Positions 1-6,471 of a DNA stretch of 34,280 nt are shown here, piece by piece. Every line of letters begins with the position of its first letter. Positions within the stretch are counted from its first letter, which is position 1. Source of the DNA: an uncultured Verrucomicrobia subdivision 3 bacterium (lineage in GTDB: Bacteria; Verrucomicrobiota; Verrucomicrobiae; Limisphaerales; UBA11358); contig CAINDH010000233.1 of the NCBI GenBank assembly GCA_903847285.1, forward strand, positions 1-34,280. Reading direction: 5' to 3'. Both the position numbers and the translations under genes were made by a program. Under the pieces are notes generated by a model. It was given only the letters and a program-made list of their open reading frames with translations, had not been told where the DNA came from and ran no database searches.

Positions 1-172
1 GATTGGCCAGATCAAAGATAACATGCGAGGGCTTGGCACTCAGCGCAGTGGACAGCTGCATTTGCAAACTTGCAACCGTGGAGTTGTCCAAGTGGCCGAC
101 CAAGGCCAGTGTCACTTCCTTCCGGTCCTCGGCGTCGGTTGACTCCGATAAGCTAATGTTAAGAGTGCTCAT
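1..172 (-). CDS. STAS-domain anti-sigma factor antagonist, partial (C-terminus outside window)
   Basis: The minus-strand frame opens with ATG at 172-170 (MSTLNISLSEST...) and runs off the left edge after 57 codons. The visible part is the N-terminal half of a STAS domain and ends in IFDLAN, just before the strand that would carry the switch serine. It is a close paralogue of the STAS protein at 33610-33993: by hand alignment 38 of the 57 residues are identical, including MSTLNI, LDNSTVA and IFDLAN. STAS proteins of this size act in the cytoplasm as partner-switch antagonists that bind an HATPase kinase. There is no clear Shine-Dalgarno sequence; the leader is A/T rich. The gene follows the kinase/STAS pair at 1201-410 on the same strand after a 237-base gap, so it may have its own promoter. 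The phosphosite cannot be checked here. Confidence 0.85.
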   Translation of the reverse strand, partial: MSTLNISLSESTDAEDRKEVTLALVGHLDNSTVASLQMQLSTALSAKPSHVIFDLAN

Positions 173-305
173 ATTTTTTATAAAGTCTGGAAATCCCTAA
201 ATTAAATCACTCTGATTTCGGGGACTGAATTCTTTAGTATTTAAACGTAGTGTAAAGAAGGGAGCTCATCACGCCATCACATAAGCACCCTGAAATTGAT
301 TCAGA

Positions 306-331
306 GTTACCCCGGTAACCGCTCGCGCGAG
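306..331. promoter_or_regulatory. Two adjacent palindromes upstream of the partial STAS gene
   Basis: Positions 306-319 read GTTACC-CC-GGTAAC, with perfect 6-base arms. Positions 322-331 read CTCGCGCGAG, a perfect 10-base palindrome. They lie in the gap between the STAS gene ending at 410 and the STAS gene starting at 172, both on the minus strand. No T-run follows on the minus strand, so an operator-like site is a better guess than a rho-independent terminator. Function unknown. Confidence 0.3.
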
Positions 332-409
332 GCCGAAGTTTCCTAATAGCTCTTTTAAGCTTCATTTCAGATGGTCAAATCCGCATCAGCAAATCTGCAA
401 GGGAAGATA

Positions 410-757
410 TTACTCCCGGGTAAGTTGCCCCGCGACAATATCGTCGCCGCCGCGGACGATTAACTGGCCTAGGCCGGAAATCTCCAATGTCGAAGTCACA
501 GCTGGTTGTGGATTCTGGAATTGCAGCTGTCCACCGCGAGCGTTAACGGCTTTTAACGCTTGCAACAGCATTCGGATGCCGAGTGAAGAGAGAAAGGCCA
601 CCGCACCCAGATCCACCTGCACTTTCATTTTATCTCCGCCACAATGGGCGTAAAATTTGGTCTCAACTGCCGCCACGCCAGTAATATCCAGCTGGCCCGT
701 TAGTTTTAAGATGCGGACTCCACCCTGCAAATCGCTTACTTCAAGTTTTGTGCTCAT
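410..757 (-). CDS. STAS-domain anti-sigma factor antagonist (RsbV/SpoIIAA-like)
   Basis: This 115-residue protein is a single STAS domain, the usual size for SpoIIAA/RsbV-type antagonists. The switch motif FLSSLG lies at residues 55-60; by alignment with SpoIIAA (DSSG) the phosphorylatable residue is Ser58. In this family the unphosphorylated form binds an anti-sigma or switch kinase and the phosphorylated form releases it. The gene lies 24 bases downstream of the HATPase kinase gene (1201-782) on the same strand, so the two form a kinase-antagonist pair, although no sigma factor gene is visible nearby. The ATG at 757 has no Shine-Dalgarno sequence. The fold is well supported. The partner is inferred from adjacency. 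Confidence 0.9.
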   Translation of the reverse strand: MSTKLEVSDLQGGVRILKLTGQLDITGVAAVETKFYAHCGGDKMKVQVDLGAVAFLSSLGIRMLLQALKAVNARGGQLQFQNPQPAVTSTLEISGLGQLIVRGGDDIVAGQLTRE

Positions 758-781
758 TGATATTTGCTAATAATAAATAAA

Positions 782-1201
782 TTAAACACTTCCGCGTTTC
801 CACAGCGTCAGGTGGTTTTTAGCTTCAACCCGGGCATATTCCATCCGATCGGACATTTTTCTCAAAAGGTGTATTCCTAATCCGCCTACGGGACGGTCCT
901 CCACTGGCAGGTTGATGTCCGGCGGGGTCAGCTCAAGCGGATTGAAACGATGTCCGTCGTCGATCACCGTCAGTTTTAATTCATTTTCCACCAGAGTCAA
1001 TTCAATCGTGATGGTGTGTTCATCCGCATCATCATAGCCGTATTTGATGCAATTGGTGACCAGTTCTTCGATGGCGAGATTGGCCAAATAATCAATGGCG
1101 GGAGACGATTGCTTCTCAGCCAACCAAAGCGATGCAGCCTCATTGGCTGCGGGGATTTCAGCAAAGCTGTTTTTCACCTGGATTTTAAGTTGGTCAGCCA
1201 T
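782..1201 (-). CDS. Anti-sigma-type serine kinase, RsbW/SpoIIAB-like HATPase
   Basis: This is a GHKL-fold ATPase of the HATPase_c_2 type. The N box is EELVTN (Asn50), the G1 box is IDDG (residues 80-83), and the G2 box is GGLGIHLL (106-113). Proteins of this type phosphorylate the serine of a STAS antagonist and sequester a sigma factor or another effector. I chose the ATG at 1201, which gives 139 residues, the normal family size, and a typical opening (MADQLKIQVKNSF). The frame stays open to a GTG at 1297, adding 32 residues with no domain. A strong purine-rich GGAGGAG lies about 18 bases before that GTG, so the longer start cannot be excluded. It probably pairs with the STAS protein encoded immediately downstream, and perhaps with the other STAS proteins in the window. 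Confidence 0.88.
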   Translation of the reverse strand: MADQLKIQVKNSFAEIPAANEAASLWLAEKQSSPAIDYLANLAIEELVTNCIKYGYDDADEHTITIELTLVENELKLTVIDDGHRFNPLELTPPDINLPVEDRPVGGLGIHLLRKMSDRMEYARVEAKNHLTLWKRGSV

Positions 1202-1297
1202 GATCAATGAATCAGGGAAAAGTTGACGTCCGTTTTCACTTTCAGTTTCTGATTTTAGCAAGGACCAGCTGTCAGCAGCAAGCTTAGGCTTGACCAC

Positions 1298-1610
1298 CAG
1301 TTGCCGTAAGATGCTCCTCCCTTTCTGGCGACCATTTCAATGTCGCTCCTGGCCACTCCGCCGGCGCGTGGCTTAGTCGGGTTTCGTTTGCGGGAGAAAT
1401 TTTTTTGAGCTTGCTAGGTGCGGTGGAGCTAATCCCGGTTCTGCCAGAGACCCTTCGCTAATCCGGTCAGATGTGCCGCCCCCAACGCAGCGGTATTGCC
1501 GTCTGAGTCAGCCCGGAAGTCAGCAGCCGGCTATCTGTAAATCGAGATGCCGACGCGGTGGGTCAGATGGAAACTGGATACCCTAGACGTAGAAATTCTG
1601 ACGTGCTGTG
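1298..1610. other. Intergenic region with no convincing gene
   Basis: This gap separates the STAS-GPP34 gene (ending at 1611) from the RsbW-like kinase; both are on the minus strand. I see no gene in it. It contains one copy (1547-1571) of a 25-base element that recurs at 9595-9619. The purine-rich GGAGGAG next to the long kinase start is at its left end. A promoter for the kinase/STAS pair is likely in this gap, but I cannot place it. Confidence 0.5.
1547..1571. repeat. 25-base dispersed repeat, copy 1
   Basis: This copy matches 9595-9619 at 22 of 25 positions, and all three differences are transitions. The shared core is GGTGGGTCAGA. Copy 2 overlaps the stop codon of the STAS-phosphotransferase gene at 9611. 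This copy lies 40 bases beyond the stop of the STAS-GPP34 gene. It may be the trace of a lost paralogue's 3' end. Confidence 0.5.
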
Positions 1611-2618
1611 TCAAAGTGGTGGATAAGAGGTCACCAAAGCGCGGTTAAAAGACTCAAGGGCATTCTTAACCGCAAGCGCGATGTCTCGGTCAATCAAATC
1701 CAAACTGGCAAGGCTCTCAATTCGCGCCTGCCTGGCTTGGTATTCCGGACCTTGAAACAATTGGTTCGAAAGATGACAGCCGTGAATCAGTCCCAATAAA
1801 ATGGCATCTCTGGGTTCGGGCAGAGCGTCACTGAGAATTAGTTGTCTGAGTCGGTTGCGAACTTCCGTCCGCTCGCCGCCGTTCGCAGGGGGATAACGGC
1901 GAACACCAAAAACCCAGAGAACGCGTTTTTCAACTAACTTGAGGATGCCTTTCTTAACCAGACGGCCAATACCTTCCTGCCATATTTCGCGCTCTTTTTG
2001 GTTTAATTCCTTAAGCCAAAAGTCAACCGACTTGGGTTCTGCTGCCGTGCTCATTATTTTCAACCAAGGATCTAGCAGTGCATCTCCCAGGCGGGCGGTG
2101 TTAATGATTTTTAAATACTCGGAATCGGTATCCAAGCGTTTGGCGTAGGAAAGCTCGAGGATTAGCGAACCCGCCAGCGCATAACCCAAAGCGCCGTAAG
2201 GCAATTTAAGCTGCGCTCCGGTTTGGTCGTCCAGCATTAGCAGGATGAACTCTTCAACCAAGGTCAAATCATGAGTTGGCGCTGCGCTTTCGGGGTCGCC
2301 AGGCGGAAGCGCCTCTTGGATTTTAAGCAGGCTCAAGAAGCCGGAGATCCGAAAAACCTCCTGGACTGGGGGCGAGAGCCGGGTCCATGAACATAACACC
2401 CCGGCGCGGTGCAGTTTTTTTGCGGCGGACAAAAATGCCCGCAATCCGGCGCTGCTCACGTAGGTCAACCCAAGGCAGTCGATGTCCAGCAGTTTGGGTT
2501 TTTCTTCGACCAGTTTTTGGATTTGAGCTTCCAGCAATTCGGCGGTTCTTCCGTCCAGCTTGCCCTCCATAGCCAGCACTAAGCCGGGACCGTTTTCTTT
2601 TCTAGTGATGGTGAGCAT
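1611..2618 (-). CDS. STAS domain fused to a GPP34 (GOLPH3-like) domain
   Basis: This 335-residue protein has two parts. Residues 1-105 are a STAS domain with switch motif YVSSAGLR (phosphoserine candidate Ser56). Residues 117-325 resemble the GPP34/GOLPH3 family (Pfam GPP34), with the characteristic LTLVEEFILLMLDDQTG followed by LPYGALGYALAGSLILEL and a helical C-terminal half. In eukaryotes GOLPH3 binds phosphatidylinositol-4-phosphate at Golgi membranes. Bacterial members are uncharacterised, and membrane association is only a suggestion. I chose ATG 2618 (MLTITRKENG), where the STAS homology starts, over an in-frame ATG at 2645; AAAGAA sits just upstream of it. The fusion suggests that a phosphorylation switch controls the GPP34 module. 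The gene is divergent from the STAS-glutaminase pair at 2820. Confidence 0.85.
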   Translation of the reverse strand: MLTITRKENGPGLVLAMEGKLDGRTAELLEAQIQKLVEEKPKLLDIDCLGLTYVSSAGLRAFLSAAKKLHRAGVLCSWTRLSPPVQEVFRISGFLSLLKIQEALPPGDPESAAPTHDLTLVEEFILLMLDDQTGAQLKLPYGALGYALAGSLILELSYAKRLDTDSEYLKIINTARLGDALLDPWLKIMSTAAEPKSVDFWLKELNQKEREIWQEGIGRLVKKGILKLVEKRVLWVFGVRRYPPANGGERTEVRNRLRQLILSDALPEPRDAILLGLIHGCHLSNQLFQGPEYQARQARIESLASLDLIDRDIALAVKNALESFNRALVTSYPPL

Positions 2619-2819
2619 TGTTCTTTCGAGTGGGCCTATTAGCATGCAATCCCAATATCAGCGGGGTTGCAAGCGCTGATTTTAGCCAGCTTGGGGAGGG
2701 GAATCGAGTGCCACCATGGAAATCTTCCAATTTAATTTTAGAACCTGATGGATGATTTATAGATTTGCATGTAGGTCTGCACGCATGCATCATATATTGG
2801 TATTTTTTAGATTTTGGAG
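2619..2819. promoter_or_regulatory. Divergent intergenic region with an inverted repeat
   Basis: This space lies between the minus-strand STAS-GPP34 gene and the plus-strand STAS gene, so it should contain both promoters. TGCATG at 2766-2771 and CATGCA at 2784-2789 form an inverted repeat, followed by an A/T-rich stretch (TATATT, then T-runs) reaching the plus-strand start. I could not assign a confident -35/-10 pair. The inverted repeat may be an operator. Confidence 0.35.
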
Positions 2820-3128
2820 ATGTCAAACATTATTGAACTCAGCGGCCGCATTGATAACAACTCATCGGCGGCTATTGAAGCCCGCATCAACACTGTTCTG
2901 GATGCCCAGCCGAAGACGCTCATATTGGACATGCGGGGTGTGGATTTTGTAAGCAGCCTTGGGTTGCGGGTTATGCTTTCGGCGGCCAAACGATGCCGCA
3001 AGCAAAGTACCAAAATCGCCTTGTGCGGGGTCTTGCCGCAGGTGGAAGAGGTGTTCCAACTCAGCGGTCTCTCAGCTTTTTTCCCTATGCACCCCAATTG
3101 CGAGGCGGCGCAGCAGGCCTTGGCCTGA
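2820..3128 (+). CDS. STAS-domain protein upstream of glutaminase
   Basis: This single STAS domain is 102 residues from ATG 2820 (MSNIIELSGRIDNN). The switch motif is FVSSLGLR, with Ser46 aligning to the SpoIIAA phosphoserine. An in-frame TTG lies six bases further upstream; I prefer the ATG, although GGAG sits almost directly against it. It reads in the same direction as the glutaminase gene, whose reconstructed start at 3151 is 22 bases after this stop, so the two are probably co-transcribed. Some bacterial glutaminases are known to carry a fused STAS domain. That supports a functional link, with this STAS domain acting as a separate regulatory subunit. The link is inferred. Confidence 0.87.
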   Translation: MSNIIELSGRIDNNSSAAIEARINTVLDAQPKTLILDMRGVDFVSSLGLRVMLSAAKRCRKQSTKIALCGVLPQVEEVFQLSGLSAFFPMHPNCEAAQQALA

Positions 3129-3150
3129 TCAAGCTGACCTTGACACGAAA

Positions 3151-4109
3151 ATGAAAGACCTGGCTGCGCTCAAGGATTATATTCTCAAGTATACGAACGC
3201 CACCGCTCCAATCATGAAGGGCAAGTGGCCACCTACATCCCTGAGCTCGGCAAGGCCAATCCGGATCATTTCGGCATCAGCGTGGTGACGGCGGAGGGGC
3301 AGGAGTTTTCCGTGGGCGATTCGCAGCAGGAGTTCACGATTCAATCAATCTGCAAGCCTCTGGCTTTTCTGATGGCCTTGGAGCAGCACGGGCGCGAGAC
3401 CACCATCAAGCACGTCGGAGTGGAGCCTAGCGGCGAGGCTTTTAACTCCATCAATCTGGATCGTCTGAACCGTCCCTTCAATCCGATGGTCAATGCGGGG
3501 GCGATCTCAGTGGCGGCGCTCATCAAGGGGGATTCCCCGGAAGCGGGAGTGGATGCGTTTCTCAAACGCCTGAGCCTCGCCGCCGGCCGGGATTTGCGTA
3601 TCGATCAGGCGGTGTGCGCCTCGGAAGCTGCCACAGGCTTCCGGAATCGCGCCATCGCTTATCTGCTGCGAAACTTTGACATGATTGACGATCAGGTGGA
3701 CCACACGCTGCACCAGTATTTTTCCCAGTGCTCGGTTTTGGTCAACAGCCGCGACCTAGCCATGATTGGCGCTACGCTGGCCAATATCGGTGACAACCCG
3801 CGGACATACGCGGAGGTGTTTGACATGAATCACATCAAGGACGCTCTGTCCGTGATGTTGACCTGCGGGATGTATGATTATTCGGGCGAATGGGCTTACA
3901 ACGTGGGGCTGCCCGCCAAAAGCGGCGTTGCCGGTGGCGTTCTGGCCGTGGTCAACCGGCAGTTGAGCATCGCCGTCTATTCCCCGCGGCTGGACGACCG
4001 CGGCAATAGCGTGCGAGGCATCAAAGTCTGCACCGACCTGGCCGAGGAGTATGGTCTCCACGCGTTCGATTTCACCAACTTCGGCTCTAACTTCATCCGG
4101 GCGCTCTGA
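3151..4109 (+). CDS. glsA: Glutaminase A, with an apparent one-base frameshift near the N-terminus
   Basis: This enzyme hydrolyses glutamine to glutamate and ammonia (beta-lactamase-like serine fold). The frame from GTG 3225 encodes VATYIPELGKANPDHFG onward and keeps the family's key residues: Ser and Lys in QSICK, Asn in MVNAGA, Glu and Asn in SEAATGFRN, Tyr in QYFSQC, and Tyr and Ser in GMYDYSG...AKSGV. The usual first helix is encoded from ATG 3151 (MKDLAALKDYILK...MKGK) in a different frame. The family reads GKVATYIPEL across this point, and adding one G near 3225 (GGCAAG then TGGCC) would join the frames into about 319 residues, the normal size of about 310. It is either a sequencing error, a recent mutation, or a gene that truly starts at 3225. 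The STAS gene directly upstream is probably in the same operon. Confidence 0.88.
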
Positions 4110-4145
4110 TAGGTGTCGCCCCTAAGCGCAAGTCCTTTTTCACTG

Positions 4146-4185
4146 CCCCTCTTCTGTTTTTAAAGGAAAGAAGGGGTTGGTTTTT
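4146..4185 (+). terminator. Probable rho-independent terminator after glsA
   Basis: CCCCTCTT at 4146-4153 can pair, with a one-base bulge, with AAGAAGGGG near 4168-4176. TTGGTTTTT follows directly. It lies 36 bases after the glutaminase stop, between convergent genes. The opposite strand has no comparable T-run. The stem is imperfect. Confidence 0.5.
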
Positions 4186-4204
4186 CCGTTTGAAGGTTAC
4201 GGAC

Positions 4205-5815
4205 TCAGGTAGCTGAAGGACGGGCAAGCAGTGTCGCGAGCCGTTGTATTAGCCAGACAATCCGTTCGAAAAGGGTGGTCAGTGACATCAGACACTGATT
4301 ATGTGCCGCAGACAGGTCGTGTCCGATGCTATTCAAGGAATTGCGCATCCGACTCATCATATCTCCCCGATCCCCCGTCAATTGGAGCAGGATTTGATGG
4401 TTGTCTTCGTCGGGGGTTTCCGTGGCCTCGTGCGCTGTTAATAGGATCAGGTGGAGCGCTTCGGCTGCCCGCTGGCTGAAACTGAGGATTTGTGGGGAAT
4501 CATTGCATTCGGTCGCCACAGTGACAAAGGTTCTCAGGTTCTCTGCCAATGTAATGAGGAGGTCGTTGCGGTTCTGTAGATTCAAGGCTTGTTCCAAGCA
4601 ATCCCGCGAGGGCCTTCGCTCTATAAGAGAGTTCATAAAACGGCTCACCTCTACTGACAGGCTTGAGACTGACCGGTGCAGAGTGTCGAAATCGTCGTCG
4701 GGATGGGTCGCTGACTCCTCCCGGACAGTATCGAGGAAGCTGGGTAGATGGCTCAGCAGCCTTTGATGTTCCTTCTCGGCTAAGTCTACGGCGGTCTCCG
4801 GCTCTTCGAGGGCTTGTTCGCAGATGAACTGCGGGAGGCTCAGCTGTTCCTCCCGTGTCACGGGGGATATCCGTTCCATTAGGGATATCATCCACTTCAT
4901 GGCGGCGAAGGTGGTTGCCGTGGAGACTAGTTGAAAAATCAGGGACACATAGGCCATCTGTTGACCAAAGTCCGAGCTCAGGAGCGGTAGCAGGGAATGG
5001 ACGCCGGGGATAGGAAGGTAGAATTCGGCGAAGAAAAGGGGCAATAAAATCAACGTCCCGGCTATTTTGAAACCCGTCTGGAAAATAGCCAGCTGACGCG
5101 CGCTGCCGGTGAGTGTTGAGGAAAGCAGCCAAGTGCTCACGCCCGAACCCAGATTCGCCCCGTAGATCACCATAATCGTTTGATTTACACTCAGCAGGTC
5201 CGACCGGGCCAAGGCTATGGCGATCACGGACATGGTGGTGGAGGACTGAATTAGCAGGGTAAGCAGTCCTGAGATTAAAAAGGGGAGCACCTGAGAATCT
5301 TTGATATAATTGAGTACGGCCATGACCTCACTAATTCCCTTCAGCGAAGCTGAGCCGGCCTTGAGGTAAGTGAGACCTATAAGGATGGCGCCTAGGCCTA
5401 GCAGGGCGCCGATGCCGGAGCGAAAGGAGTCGCTTTTATGAAGATTCAAGTAATAGAAAACGCCAATCAATCCCATCAAGAAAAGGGAGGCGATGCGGAG
5501 GTTAAGCACCGCTAGAAGAATGATAAGGGTGCTGCCGACATTTGACCACGCTACCACAGGGATGGCATTCCGCAGTGGAATCATCCGGCTGGAGACCAGG
5601 CTGGTCATGATGAAGGTCACTGCCGTGGTGCTCTGCACAAGCGCTCCGGAGACCACGCCGGCCAAGGCGGCCAGAAAAGGATTGGTAGAAAATAGCGAGG
5701 CAAACCGCCGAAAACTCCGGCCGGTCATCTGCTTCATATTTTCGGAGATGAACTTGATTCCGATAAAAAAAAGACCGAGCCCGGCAAATATATTAGCGCA
5801 TATTTCCGTGATCAT
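4205..5815 (-). CDS. Na/Pi cotransporter family protein with PhoU-like C-terminus
   Basis: This is a 536-residue inner-membrane protein. The first 310 or so residues contain two inverted-repeat halves of a PNaS-type transporter. Each half carries the conserved motif, seen as ALVQSTTAVT near residue 60 and LLIQSSTTMS near 190, with an NVGST/NLGSG element after each. Several hydrophobic helices surround them. From about residue 340 the protein is soluble and helical, in the position of the PhoU-like domain seen in NptA/YjbB-type members. The likely role is sodium-coupled phosphate movement, or export of excess phosphate. It is convergent with glsA and is the only gene of its group here, with no pst or pho genes nearby. 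The start at ATG 5815 fits the family's opening helix. Confidence 0.9.
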   Translation of the reverse strand: MITEICANIFAGLGLFFIGIKFISENMKQMTGRSFRRFASLFSTNPFLAALAGVVSGALVQSTTAVTFIMTSLVSSRMIPLRNAIPVVAWSNVGSTLIILLAVLNLRIASLFLMGLIGVFYYLNLHKSDSFRSGIGALLGLGAILIGLTYLKAGSASLKGISEVMAVLNYIKDSQVLPFLISGLLTLLIQSSTTMSVIAIALARSDLLSVNQTIMVIYGANLGSGVSTWLLSSTLTGSARQLAIFQTGFKIAGTLILLPLFFAEFYLPIPGVHSLLPLLSSDFGQQMAYVSLIFQLVSTATTFAAMKWMISLMERISPVTREEQLSLPQFICEQALEEPETAVDLAEKEHQRLLSHLPSFLDTVREESATHPDDDFDTLHRSVSSLSVEVSRFMNSLIERRPSRDCLEQALNLQNRNDLLITLAENLRTFVTVATECNDSPQILSFSQRAAEALHLILLTAHEATETPDEDNHQILLQLTGDRGDMMSRMRNSLNSIGHDLSAAHNQCLMSLTTLFERIVWLIQRLATLLARPSAT

Positions 5816-5920
5816 TTAGCAACTGTAACAACTGATTTTATAAACTTAAAAATAGACAACGTGTCCGAGGGTAGCGAATTCAAAAATGTTACAATTCTGC
5901 AACTCTGCTGCCGCAGTTTC

Positions 5921-6004
5921 GGCCTCCCGCACTTTTGCTAGTAGGATGTCTCAAGTCCACCGGACGCATTGCTCCCGAAGTTTTTGCAGGAAGGTTATGG
6001 CGGT
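5921..6004 (-). pseudogene. Remnant of the C-terminus of a STAS-phosphotransferase paralogue
   Basis: Read on the minus strand from 6004, the translation is TAITFLQKLREQCVRWT, a stop, then DILLAKVREA. The intact gene at 9611-10771 ends TITFLPKLRDECVRW-VKDILLPKMQAS, so ITFL, KLR, CVRW and DILL are shared in register. The in-frame TGA and the loss of everything upstream of about 6004 mark it as a degraded copy. It shows that a second gene of this type once stood here, or that part of the gene was copied. Confidence 0.7.
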
Positions 6005-6050
6005 GGGTTTTAATTGAGATTTACCAACCTAAGGGGACCTCGCGGCCAGC

Positions 6051-6192
6051 ATGAATGTGGCCCTGCCGCTGACCAACCGGACGGTGCTCCGGCCCGCGGT
6101 GGAAACCCTCGCCGGCTCGGCTGAATTATCAAATCAGGGACACTCAGGCCACGAACAACGCGCAACGCTTCTATCGCATGCGCTCACCGTAA
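6051..6192 (+). pseudogene. Remnant of a secreted-protein C-terminus (FYRMRSP tail)
   Basis: In frame with the TAA at 6190-6192 the sequence reads IRDTQATNNAQRFYRMRSP. Slightly upstream, in another frame, it reads TNRTVLRPAVETLAGSAE. Joined by one frameshift near 6125, these match the standard end of verrucomicrobial secreted repeat proteins (a VETLxGSAEFxIxD-type strand, then a final FYRVRSP). Only the tail survives. No start or upstream domain is present. Confidence 0.55.
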
Positions 6193-6203
6193 AACGGGTC
6201 GCC
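6175..6203. repeat. Short repeat spanning the RSP-stop tail, copy 1
   Basis: The stretch from the last codons of the FYRMRSP remnant through AAAACGGG recurs nearly unchanged at 9511-9539. Both copies contain GCGCTC(A/G)CCGTAAAACGGG. The match continues past the stop codon, so it reflects shared DNA ancestry and not only protein conservation. Confidence 0.55.
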
Positions 6204-6471
6204 GGTGCTTCCTGCTGAGCCGGCCGTGAGCGGTTGAGGCTGTGCCGGAAGAGGTCCTTCCCGCCGGCCGCCACGCCTATTTAATTAAACAAAAAATGAA
6301 CAAACGCCCTGTGGGGTGCGATTTTTCTTCACGGTCTGCCCACGCTTAGGTAAATTTATTATTCATTCATCGTTGCTCGTTCTACTCCGTGAACATCTAA
6401 TTGTGCGTGAACCAGTGTCCCCGCGGAGGTGGTAAACCATGAAATATCAGCGCACCGAACCATAAAATTAA
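6193..6471. other. Intergenic region upstream of the haloperoxidase-like gene
   Basis: No gene was found. A short hairpin (CGCCCTGTGGGGTGCG, 6305-6320) followed by ATTTTT could be an old plus-strand terminator belonging to the lost gene whose tail ends at 6192. The last 20 bases before 6472 are A/T rich (CATAAAATTAA) and lack a Shine-Dalgarno sequence. A promoter for the gene at 6472 should lie here but could not be placed. Confidence 0.4.

Noticed and set aside
5816..5870. Possible promoter of the Na/Pi cotransporter (TATAAA on the minus strand)
   Set aside because: No convincing -35 element lies at a proper distance, so it was not listed.
6305..6326. Terminator-like hairpin followed by ATTTTT
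   Set aside because: The stem is short with a bulge and no intact gene precedes it on that strand. It is mentioned only within the intergenic entry.
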